NCBI GenBank assembly: GCA_016415585.1
Contig: CP066552.1
Span: 2,356,001 to 2,420,000, forward strand
Source: Pectobacterium carotovorum
GTDB lineage: Bacteria; Pseudomonadota; Gammaproteobacteria; Enterobacterales; Enterobacteriaceae
DNA: 64,000 nt
Direction of reading: 5' to 3'
In this document: positions 57,021-64,000 of the stretch, piece by piece
Numbering within the stretch: position 1 is the first letter of the stretch
Layout: each line of letters begins with the position of its first letter
Translations under genes and position numbers: made by a program
Notes under the pieces: generated by a model
Seen by the model: only the letters and a program-made list of their open reading frames with translations
Told to the model about the DNA's origin: nothing
The model's database searches: none

Positions 57021-58571
57021 TTATTGCGCCGGAGGTGTGACGGGTTCTTCCTGTGCGCCAGGCAGAGACTCTTCACCTTGTTCCGTTGGAACGGAGAAAT
57101 ACGGTGCGATGAAATCAGCCAGCGCTATTTTGTTGCCGTTGAAATCAATTTGACCATCGGCATAGTGCAGTGAACTGGTAATGGCGTTGTCTTTTGTGAC
57201 GCTCAGTTGGTTACCCTCACCAATCTGGGCCATCATTTCAACCTGTTGTTTCGCCATGTCAGCGAGCTGCTTTTGCTCTTCATCGTTCGCCGGTTTCGGT
57301 GCTGCTTGTATCATTAGCTCTGCCAGCATATCAAGCGGAACATTGAGTTTGGCATCGAGTTTTTTGACCGACTGACGAATAATTTTTTCTTCATCCGACA
57401 GGGTGGCATCGTTCGCTTTATCTGTGCTCTGCAACGGGTCGGTTAAATCCAGCGCCAGCGTGAACGTGCCTTCACCCTTGCTGTTTTTCCAACTGATCGG
57501 GGAAATCGCAATGCTCGGGTTGCCTTTCAGCAACTGTGGCAGATATTGCAGAACAGACATGGCGACATCCTGCTGATAAGCGTCAGGATCGATAGCGGCC
57601 GGATCCTGCAACAGTTTCTGCACTTTTTCCTGATAGGCGGTGAGGAACTGTTTGGTGCCCGCGCCATCAAGCTGTGAAATGGACATGCTGACGTTACCAG
57701 AGCCCAGATTGCGGTCGCCGATGATTAACGATCCCAGCGTCACGGCCATTTTGCCTGCCAGATTCTTGTCGTCTTCCGTTGCGCTACTTTTCAGGGAGAA
57801 ATCGTTCAACGTAACGGGCTCGCCACCTTCTACGGTAAACGTCATCGCTTTGAAGGACAGATTACCATCGCCTAAATCCAGATCGAATTTGCCTTTTTGA
57901 TTGGTGCCTTTGATGGAGAAATCGGTGAGATCGACGTTCTCTGTTTGACCCCAGGCATTTTTCCTTTCCATCTTCACGCTGCTGATGGTGGTATCCAGCT
58001 TGCTGCTGCGCAGGTCGTGTCCGATATCCACCACGGCTTGCGCGCCGCTGAAGGAAAATTTCTGTTCTGGTGTCTGATGGTCGATAGGGGCCAGCGTAAC
58101 GAGTGACTGCGTATCACCGCTGTAAGCGACGCGAGTTTCGGCCGTAAAGAACGGCTTATCTTTCGTCAGCTCAAACCAGGCTTTGATGGCGGGTGTGTTG
58201 GCCAACTCGGTATGGACAGATGCCATCGCCGGAGCGAGGTTGAATTTCTTGAGCTGTGCTAGCGGGAACGGCCCGTGATACACGGTTTCGTTGAAGACCA
58301 GTTCTTCGCCAGGCGCAAGGAACTGCGCCCCTTTTGCTGTGCCGTCTGTCTGTAAAACATAGGCCAGGGTACTGCTGAAAATGCCGCCCTGGTAGTCGCG
58401 ATAGACCACTTTCAGGCCCGCGTTCGGGTAGGCTTGCTTGAGCTTGGTATTCAGCGTATCGGTAAAACCATCAATTTGCTGAGCCATCTGTTTGCCGGTG
58501 TACCAGGAGGCGCCGGTCCAGACTGCACCCAGAGCAACAATAACGCCTACGGCGACTAACGACTTCTTCAT
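57021..58571 (-). CDS. ydgA: YdgA-family protein (DUF945)
   Basis: A 516-residue protein with an N-terminal membrane helix or uncleaved signal (LVAVGVIVALGAVWTGASWYTG, about 4-25). The remainder is a long repetitive beta-rich region typical of the YdgA/YihF DUF945 family ('GLKVVYRDYQGGIFSSTLAYVLQTDG' read in parts, 'LVFNETVYHGPFPLAQLKKFNLAPAMA'). It ends in a Pro/Glu-rich tail. It is expected to be anchored in the inner membrane and face the periplasm. Its biochemical role is unknown. The neighbours manA and fumC are the same as in E. coli, and the protein length is close to E. coli YdgA. Confidence 0.92.
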   Translation of the reverse strand: MKKSLVAVGVIVALGAVWTGASWYTGKQMAQQIDGFTDTLNTKLKQAYPNAGLKVVYRDYQGGIFSSTLAYVLQTDGTAKGAQFLAPGEELVFNETVYHGPFPLAQLKKFNLAPAMASVHTELANTPAIKAWFELTKDKPFFTAETRVAYSGDTQSLVTLAPIDHQTPEQKFSFSGAQAVVDIGHDLRSSKLDTTISSVKMERKNAWGQTENVDLTDFSIKGTNQKGKFDLDLGDGNLSFKAMTFTVEGGEPVTLNDFSLKSSATEDDKNLAGKMAVTLGSLIIGDRNLGSGNVSMSISQLDGAGTKQFLTAYQEKVQKLLQDPAAIDPDAYQQDVAMSVLQYLPQLLKGNPSIAISPISWKNSKGEGTFTLALDLTDPLQSTDKANDATLSDEEKIIRQSVKKLDAKLNVPLDMLAELMIQAAPKPANDEEQKQLADMAKQQVEMMAQIGEGNQLSVTKDNAITSSLHYADGQIDFNGNKIALADFIAPYFSVPTEQGEESLPGAQEEPVTPPAQ

Positions 58572-58659
58572 TTTTATTCATCCTTTAGTAAAAAAATGCG
58601 CGTTTTCAACGCGAAACGCTGGCAGCTTACCCAGAGATAACTGCTGCGTATGGAACAAG

Positions 58660-59832
58660 TTATCGGTTAAATACGCGAGCGAGACGCCCCTGTCCCTCAA
58701 CCGTTATCGGTGACTCACTGGCTGAAATGAAGCAGGACTCTCCCGGACGTAGCGAGAGCCGCTGCTCATTTTTTTGCAGGACGGCATCGCCGTCAATACA
58801 AAATACAATGGCGGCACTGTTCTGGCTGAGCGTCTGTGGGCTTTGGCTCAGTTCGTGCAGCGAAAAAGCAAAATCCTCAACAGGAATCGGGAAGCTGAGT
58901 TCATTACCCTGTCGGTGTGGTGTCGTCAGCAACTGGTTTGCGGGTTTGGCTTCGAACATGACATTATCCAATAGCTCTGGAATATCAATGTATTTCGGCG
59001 TTAACCCAGCACGCAGCACGTTATCCGAATTCGCCATGACTTCTAATGCCACGCCTTTCAGATAAGCATGCGGCGTTTGCGCAAACAGGAACATGGCTTC
59101 GCCGGGTTGCAGCGTAATGACGTTCAGCAGCAGCGGAGAGAACAATCCGCTGTCGTCGGAATAGTGTTGTGTGATCGCACGGATGGTCGCCCAAGGTTCG
59201 TCATTTTGGCTATTGAGCGCGGCCTTCAAGACGCCGAGCGCGCGCGATTTTTGCTCACCTTCCATACTCAGCAGGTTAGTGAACAGCATGGCGAGATTCT
59301 TCGCGTCGGGCTGTTGTAAAAACGCGGTGATTGACGGATGTGCACCGGCAACCGGCTCCAGCAACTGCACAATTTCAGATAATTCTCGGAACCCATTCAT
59401 GGCTTGAAAGGGCGTTAATGCGTAGACCAATTCCGGTTTGTGGTTGGCGTCTTTGTAGTTTCTTTCGGCCGCATCCAGCGGGATACTCGCGGCATTCTCT
59501 TTCGCAAAGCCTTGTTCTGCCGATGATTTACTGGGGTGAACCTGAATGGAAAGCGGCTGTTCCGCGCACAAGACCTTAAACAAAAAGGGCAATTCGCCAA
59601 AACGTTGCGCGATCGTTGCGCCAAGATGGGCGGTCGCGTCTTCTGCAATCACGTCTCGCAGGCTGCGGGTGTTGCCTTTTTCATCAATAATCGCCGAACT
59701 GCTTTTAGGATGGGCGCCCATCCAAAGTTCTGCCATCGGTAAATCGTTAGGGTTATCAATGCCATATAGCTCATTTAAGGCGTGCTTGCTGCCCCAGGCG
59801 TAGTGCTGGACGCAATTGAGCATTTTTTGCAT
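58660..59832 (-). CDS. manA: Mannose-6-phosphate isomerase
   Basis: A 390-residue zinc enzyme of the type I phosphomannose isomerase family. 'LNCVQHYAWGSKHALNELYG' (about 5-24), 'MGAHPKSSSAI' (about 38-48), 'SIQVHPSKSSAEQGF' (about 95-109, zinc His) and 'NHKPELVYALTPFQAMNGFR' with zinc His and Glu are all present. 'AGLTPKYIDIPELLDN' is the C-terminal signature. It interconverts mannose 6-phosphate and fructose 6-phosphate. It lies between ydgA and the divergent fumC gene, as in E. coli. Confidence 0.96.
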   Translation of the reverse strand: MQKMLNCVQHYAWGSKHALNELYGIDNPNDLPMAELWMGAHPKSSSAIIDEKGNTRSLRDVIAEDATAHLGATIAQRFGELPFLFKVLCAEQPLSIQVHPSKSSAEQGFAKENAASIPLDAAERNYKDANHKPELVYALTPFQAMNGFRELSEIVQLLEPVAGAHPSITAFLQQPDAKNLAMLFTNLLSMEGEQKSRALGVLKAALNSQNDEPWATIRAITQHYSDDSGLFSPLLLNVITLQPGEAMFLFAQTPHAYLKGVALEVMANSDNVLRAGLTPKYIDIPELLDNVMFEAKPANQLLTTPHRQGNELSFPIPVEDFAFSLHELSQSPQTLSQNSAAIVFCIDGDAVLQKNEQRLSLRPGESCFISASESPITVEGQGRLARVFNR

Positions 59833-60071
59833 GTCGGCTCCCTGCTATTACATTAATTGTTAATTTCTGTGATGCTGGCTGTTAATTACCTGAGTGATTA
59901 TGAATACACTGCATCTTCTTCGCTTCATGGTAATGTTTTATGTAGCGCGATACCAGACAGTGTTAGTGGACCAATAAGCGCGATAAGGCCAGTGAGTGTT
60001 ATCAGAATAGGCCCAGCGATGTGATTCGATGTCTTCTACTAGTTGAATGTGTATTTTAAGGAGGAAAGGTA

Positions 60072-61469
60072 ATGAGCACGACGCGTAGTGAAAAAGACTC
60101 AATGGGACCGATTGATGTTCCTGCTGAACGGTTATGGGGCGCACAAACGCAACGATCGCTGGAACACTTCCGTATTTCTGAAGAGAAAATGCCCCGTGCG
60201 CTGATTTATGCGCTGGCACAAACCAAGCGAGCGGCAGCCCGCGTCAACATGGATCTCACGCTTCTGCCTGCCGATCGGGGAAATGCGATTATTCAGGCGG
60301 CGGACGAAGTGTTGGCAGGCCAGCATGCCGGAGAGTTCCCGTTAGCAATCTGGCAGACGGGGTCTGGCACGCAAAGCAATATGAATATGAACGAGGTGTT
60401 GGCGAACCGTGCCAGTGAACTGCTGGGGGGAGAGCGGGGCAACAATCGGCTGGTTCACCCCAATGATGATGTCAACAAAAGTCAGAGTTCTAACGACGTC
60501 TTCCCGACGGCGATGCACGTCGCAGCTGTAGTCGCGATCAACGAACACCTGATTCCTGAGTTGAAAGCGCTGCACGCCACGCTGGCGTCGAAGGCTGAGC
60601 AGTTTAAGGATATCGTCAAGATCGGTCGTACGCATTTACAGGATGCCACGCCGCTGACGCTGGGGCAGGAAATTTCAGGCTGGGCCGCAATGTTGCAGCA
60701 TAACCTGAAGCATATCGAAAACAGTGTCCCGCACATTTGTGAGCTGGCGCTGGGTGGTACTGCGGTCGGTACAGGGCTAAATACGCATCCCGAATATGCG
60801 GTGCGCGTGGCAGCAGAACTGGCGAAATTGACTGGCCAGCCGTTTATAACGTCACCGAATAAGTTCGAAGCACTGGCAACCTGTGATGCGCTGGTTCACG
60901 GACACGGTGCCTTGAAAGGACTGGCGGCATCGTTGATGAAAATCGCCAATGACGTGCGCTGGCTGGCGTCTGGCCCGCGCTGTGGCATCGGTGAACTGAG
61001 TATTCCTGAAAACGAACCGGGCAGCTCCATCATGCCGGGCAAGGTCAATCCAACGCAATGTGAAGCGCTGACTATGTTGTGTTGTCAGGTAATGGGTAAC
61101 GATGTCGCGGTGAACATCGGCGGTGCGTCCGGTAATTTTGAGCTGAATGTGTATCGTCCTATGGTGATTCATAACTTCCTGCAATCGATTCGCCTGCTGG
61201 CTGATGGTATGAAGAGTTTTGATGAGCACTGTGCGGTAGGGATCGAGCCAAACCACGATCGTATCACTCAACTGCTGAACGAATCTCTGATGCTGGTGAC
61301 TGCGCTGAACACGCATATCGGTTATGACAAAGCGGCGGAAATTGCCAAAAAAGCGCACAAAGAAGGGCTGACCCTGAAGGCCGCTGCGCTCAAACTGAAC
61401 TATCTGACGGAAACGCAGTTTGATGAGTGGGTTCGACCGGAAGAGATGGTTGGTAGCCTGAAAAAGTAA
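60072..61469 (+). CDS. fumC: Class II fumarate hydratase
   Basis: A 465-residue iron-independent fumarase. The signature '[20 protein letters not shown]' (about 316-335) carries the catalytic Ser of the mobile loop. '[20 protein letters not shown]' (about 95-114), '[21 protein letters not shown]' (read in parts) and '[16 protein letters not shown]' (about 184-199) form the rest of the active site. It converts fumarate to malate and replaces FumA under oxidative or iron-poor conditions. It starts after GGAGGAAAGGTA, a strong ribosome-binding site. The fumA gene that adjoins fumC in E. coli is absent. A strong terminator follows. Confidence 0.97.
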   Translation: MSTTRSEKDSMGPIDVPAERLWGAQTQRSLEHFRISEEKMPRALIYALAQTKRAAARVNMDLTLLPADRGNAIIQAADEVLAGQHAGEFPLAIWQTGSGTQSNMNMNEVLANRASELLGGERGNNRLVHPNDDVNKSQSSNDVFPTAMHVAAVVAINEHLIPELKALHATLASKAEQFKDIVKIGRTHLQDATPLTLGQEISGWAAMLQHNLKHIENSVPHICELALGGTAVGTGLNTHPEYAVRVAAELAKLTGQPFITSPNKFEALATCDALVHGHGALKGLAASLMKIANDVRWLASGPRCGIGELSIPENEPGSSIMPGKVNPTQCEALTMLCCQVMGNDVAVNIGGASGNFELNVYRPMVIHNFLQSIRLLADGMKSFDEHCAVGIEPNHDRITQLLNESLMLVTALNTHIGYDKAAEIAKKAHKEGLTLKAAALKLNYLTETQFDEWVRPEEMVGSLKK

Positions 61470-61496
61470 TGGCGCGGTATTAGCGCGTTATCCCGC

Positions 61497-61526
61497 AGCC
61501 TGCTGGTGTTTATCAGCAGGCTTTTT
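61497..61526 (+). terminator. Terminator of fumC
   Basis: AGCCTGCTG (61497-61505) pairs with CAGCAGGCT (61514-61522), followed by TTTT. It is a clear intrinsic terminator 28 bases past the stop. Confidence 0.92.
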
Positions 61527-61722
61527 CATTCTGGAGCATCGGTATACCGATGCAAATGTGGTATCAGCAGGCGAAGTTCGGCCGCTTTCGGTTTGTGCTT
61601 ACGAACGATAGACCATTTAGTAAAATACGAATATAAATATGAATTATTTTTCAGCATCAATTAATTGTTAGTTAACATAAAGGAAAATCGCGAATTATGA
61701 TATTTTTATTTTTCCTTTCAGT

Positions 61723-61728
61723 TATAAT
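61723..61728 (+). promoter_or_regulatory. Consensus -10 element upstream of the AT-rich orphan
   Basis: TATAAT lies 36 bases before the start codon at 61764. A convincing -35 hexamer was not seen at the right distance. The surrounding region is extremely AT-rich. Confidence 0.45.
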
Positions 61729-61763
61729 TAAGTTCATTTAATAAGCGTATTGAGAATAAAATT

Positions 61764-62228
61764 ATGAATAATTTATCAGCATCAGTTAGTCATTCTCAAA
61801 AATCTGTAGTTATTAACACTAAATCCCTCCCAGAAAGTAATAAAAAAGAATCATGTGGTTTATTATCAAGACTTTTTAAAATAAAAAATAGAAATTACAA
61901 TATAAAATTCAATACAAAGCCATCTGAAGTTGTAAAGGTATTTTCAAATAATTATGATTCGAAAAATGGAATCATAACAAAGACAAGGTATGAGAGTCAT
62001 TTCGGTTGCAGTCAGGAACCTGCGCTTATCATATCTAAAGATAGAGATAATAATTTTTTATATTACAAAGGGAACACCGTAGATAACAAAGACATTAATG
62101 GTAAAAAAATCTCTTACTTACGATTAAATAAAGACGATTTTGCATATCAAATTAAAAAAGATTTTAATTTACCTCCGTTTGATATTCGGAAAATATTAAC
62201 TATTGAGATAAGCGACTACAAATATTGA
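61764..62228 (+). CDS. AT-rich orphan protein, possible effector
   Basis: A 154-residue protein with no recognised family. The first 30 residues are Ser/Asn-rich and polar (MNNLSASVSHSQKSVVINTK) with no Sec signal, resembling a type III-secretion-type N-terminus. A short amphipathic basic stretch follows (CGLLSRLFKIKNRNY, about 31-45), then a mixed alpha/beta C-terminal half with many Lys, Asn, Asp and Tyr. The gene is strongly AT-rich against the flanking fumC and ynfM, indicating horizontal origin. It has a TATAAT box and stands alone between a terminator and the convergent ynfM gene. A similar G-(L/F)-(L/I)-S-x-L pattern occurs near the N-terminus of the 1430-residue protein at 42463-46755. 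Confidence 0.65.
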   Translation: MNNLSASVSHSQKSVVINTKSLPESNKKESCGLLSRLFKIKNRNYNIKFNTKPSEVVKVFSNNYDSKNGIITKTRYESHFGCSQEPALIISKDRDNNFLYYKGNTVDNKDINGKKISYLRLNKDDFAYQIKKDFNLPPFDIRKILTIEISDYKY

Positions 62229-62322
62229 TTTTTTTATGTTGACGGTAAAGTAGAGGGCGCTATGTAAGCGAGTTTATGAGGGTCATAGGCCATGAGAGCG
62301 TAAAAGATAAAGAGAGTAGCGC

Positions 62323-62350
62323 GGAGTTTACCTGAATGTAGGTAAACTCC
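62323..62350 (-). terminator. Hairpin after ynfM
   Basis: GGAGTTTACC (62323-62332) and GGTAAACTCC (62341-62350) are perfectly complementary with an 8-base loop, 15 bases past the ynfM stop. No U tract follows on the minus strand, but the position fits the end of the transcript. Confidence 0.65.
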
Positions 62351-62364
62351 GGTAAGAAGGGCGT

Positions 62365-63633
62365 TTAAAGGCGTTTTTTAAGCATCAGACTCACTCCCAG
62401 CGCGAGCAGTAAGAGTGCGCTCAAAAAGACGGTGATACCCATCCACCCAAACGCGTGCCAGAAGAATCCCCCCAGCGTGCCGGCCAGACTTGAACCCAGA
62501 TAGTAAGAAAAGAGATACATTGATGACGCCTGACCTTTTGCGCGCCGCGCCCGTTGGCCAATCCAACTGCTGGCTACCGAGTGAGCGGCGAAGAAGCCGG
62601 CGGTAAAGAGCATCATCCCGCCAAAGATCGAGAATAGCGGGCTCAGTGCCGTCATTCCCAGTCCTGCTAGCATCAAAAGGATCGCAATACTCAGCACCGG
62701 GCCGCGTCCGTAGCGAGCCGTTAATGCACCGGCTTTTGGCGAACTATAACTCCCTGTGAGATAGACAATGGAAAGTAAGCCAACCACTGCTTGACTGAGT
62801 AAATAAGGCGAAGCCAGCAACCGATACCCAATGTAGTTAAACAGGGTAACGAACGCGCCCATCAGTAAAAATCCCTCAAGGAACAGCAGCGGTAAACCTG
62901 AATCGCGCCAGTGCAGTTTGCTATTCAGCAGCAGTGTTTTCGGGCGCAGTGAACCGGGACGAAAATGCCGTGATTCGGGTAGAATACGCCAGAACGTGAT
63001 CGCCGCAATGAGCGCCAGTACGCCGATCGTGCCGATAGCAACCCGCCACGGGAAATAATCCGTTAAAACGCCACTAACCAGACGTCCGCTCATGCCGCCA
63101 ATCGAGTTTCCGCTGATATATAACCCCATCGAAAACGCCAGCACGCTGGGGTGAATTTCTTCACTCAGGTAGCTCATGGCGACGGCCGCAACACCGCTTA
63201 ACGACAGGCCCATCATCGCTCGCATAATCAACACGCCGTTCCAACTGGTCATAAATGCGCAAATGATGGTGCAAATTGCAGCCAGCATTAAGGACACAAC
63301 CATCACATTCTTACGACCGATCGTGTCGGAGAGTGGGCCAGTGAACAGTAGCCCAAACGCCAGCATCACGGTCGATACGGAAAGCGACAGGCTGCTGGTC
63401 GCTGGCGAAATACCGAAATCCTGAGATAGCACCGGCAGCAGCGGCTGAACACAATACAGCAGGGCAAACGTCGCTAAACCAGCAGAAAACAGCGCCAGCG
63501 TGACGCGCATAAATTGCGGCGTACCACGCGTGATATAAGGCGTTTTACCAGAAGACTTAGGGGCAATATCATCCGCATCGTCGGCTGTAGAAATAGGCCA
63601 GCCATTTGGTGCAGAAGATGGCAGATTACTCAC
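62365..63633 (-). CDS. ynfM: Major facilitator superfamily transporter, YnfM-like
   Basis: A 422-residue drug/arabinose-exporter-like MFS protein with 12 membrane helices after a polar N-terminus of about 40 residues. The loop motif A appears as 'GPLSDTIGRKNVMVVSLML' (about 98-116). 'VLSQDFGISPATSSLSLSVSTVML' (read in parts) and 'GNSIGGMSGRLVSGVLTDYFPWRVAI' closely resemble E. coli YnfM. The substrate is unknown. The divergent LysR gene ynfL starts 115 bases away, and the pair occurs together in E. coli, so YnfL is probably its regulator. Confidence 0.92.
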   Translation of the reverse strand: MSNLPSSAPNGWPISTADDADDIAPKSSGKTPYITRGTPQFMRVTLALFSAGLATFALLYCVQPLLPVLSQDFGISPATSSLSLSVSTVMLAFGLLFTGPLSDTIGRKNVMVVSLMLAAICTIICAFMTSWNGVLIMRAMMGLSLSGVAAVAMSYLSEEIHPSVLAFSMGLYISGNSIGGMSGRLVSGVLTDYFPWRVAIGTIGVLALIAAITFWRILPESRHFRPGSLRPKTLLLNSKLHWRDSGLPLLFLEGFLLMGAFVTLFNYIGYRLLASPYLLSQAVVGLLSIVYLTGSYSSPKAGALTARYGRGPVLSIAILLMLAGLGMTALSPLFSIFGGMMLFTAGFFAAHSVASSWIGQRARRAKGQASSMYLFSYYLGSSLAGTLGGFFWHAFGWMGITVFLSALLLLALGVSLMLKKRL

Positions 63634-63747
63634 AATAATTCCTTACCAGAAAAGGTAAATCAGGCGTAAAACAACAATGGAGCGATCATAGAAGAGTGAT
63701 ATTGTTTTGTATAATATATTAATAATCATGATTGATACGTTTAAAAT
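63634..63747. promoter_or_regulatory. Divergent ynfM / ynfL promoter region
   Basis: The 114-base gap contains the perfect palindrome AATCATGATT (63724-63733) inside an AT-rich stretch (TATAATATATTAATAATCATG). LysR-family regulators commonly bind such dyads between themselves and a divergent target. Confidence 0.5.
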
Positions 63748-64000
63748 ATGAATATTGAATTACGCCACCTTCGCTATTTTATTGCGGTCGCTGAAGAGCT
63801 GCATTTTGGCCGAGCCGCAGAAAGATTACGCATTTCCCAGCCGCCACTGAGCCAGCAGATTCAAATTTTGGAGGAGCAGGTGGGGGCAAAGCTTCTGGCA
63901 CGTAACAACCGTAATGTCCAGCTAACACCAGCTGGCAAGATGTTCCTGAAAGAAGCCTGGTCAATTATCAGCCAAGTTGATCAAGCGGCCGAACGCGCAT
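63748..64000 (+). CDS. ynfL: LysR-family transcriptional regulator, YnfL-like (partial, 3' end outside window)
   Basis: The first 84 codons are present, starting ATG at 63748 (MNIELRHLRYFIAVAEELHF). The LysR winged helix-turn-helix is complete: 'GRAAERLRISQPPLSQQIQILEEQVGAKLLARN' (read in parts), then 'VQLTPAGKMFLKEA' and the start of the linker helix. The effector-binding domain lies beyond the window. It is divergent from the ynfM-like transporter gene, which it probably regulates. The symbol is based on this pairing and on N-terminal similarity. Confidence 0.88.
   Translation, partial: MNIELRHLRYFIAVAEELHFGRAAERLRISQPPLSQQIQILEEQVGAKLLARNNRNVQLTPAGKMFLKEAWSIISQVDQAAERA

Noticed and set aside
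59938..60219. A 93-codon minus-strand frame overlapping the fumC start.
   Set aside because: It overlaps the fumC promoter and start and has no ribosome-binding site or family resemblance.

Overview
The window looks like a chromosomal segment of a soft-rot enterobacterium, most likely Pectobacterium or a close relative. The reasons are enterobacterial gene order and protein sequences (rsxABCDGE-nth-dtpA, add-ydgJ-cnu, fumC-manA-ydgA), roughly 50% GC in the backbone genes, an asc beta-glucoside operon, and a srfABC cluster. No rRNA, tRNA, CRISPR array, insertion sequence or integrase was recognised.

Layout. (1) 1-7.3 kb: a sulfur/amino-acid salvage cluster with an amino-acid ABC transporter (permease and two tandem binding proteins), a GNAT acetyltransferase, a luciferase-like monooxygenase, a divergent flavin reductase and an M20 deacylase. 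This gene content matches the acetylate-oxidise-deacetylate route for S-substituted cysteines known from Bacillus. (2) 7.6-12 kb: a second luciferase-like oxidoreductase, a ClbS/DfsB-type protein, a small orphan ORF and an M28 aminopeptidase fused to an autotransporter barrel. (3) 12-16.4 kb: ascG and ascFB, with a LacI-type operator and a CRP-like site between them. (4) 16.5-18.5 kb: a HisN-like phosphatase and an AT-rich polysaccharide-lyase-like gene broken, or recoded, at an A9 tract. (5) 18.8-27.7 kb: the core block dtpA, nth, rsxEGDCBA, cnu, all on the minus strand. (6) 28-36.2 kb: L-arabinose genes, with araBA divergent from araFGH-araC and no araD. (7) 36.2-39.8 kb: a cassette of sensor kinase, response regulator, periplasmic HbpS/GlcG-like protein and outer-membrane barrel, lying between a decayed copy of the ydgJ leader and intact ydgJ. 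(8) 40-46.8 kb: ydgJ, a YfeH-like transporter and a very AT-rich 1430-residue protein with a metzincin-type zinc motif near its C-terminus. (9) 46.9-55.6 kb: add, then the srfABC operon (membrane protein, actin-like ATPase, dynamin-like GTPase). (10) 55.9-64 kb: a BASS/arsenite-type carrier, ydgA, manA, fumC, an AT-rich orphan, ynfM and the start of ynfL.

The backbone follows the E. coli order fumC-manA-ydgA ... add-ydgJ-cnu-rsx-nth-dtpA. Accessory genes fill the gaps: srfABC and a carrier between ydgA and add; the giant AT-rich gene and yfeH between add and ydgJ; the two-component/HbpS cassette and the ara genes between ydgJ and cnu. The most unusual items are the 1430-residue metzincin-like protein, the slippage-prone lyase-like gene, the HbpS two-component cassette with its duplicated boundary, and the cysteine-conjugate salvage cluster. 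All functional statements come from reading motifs and remembered families; no database search was run.
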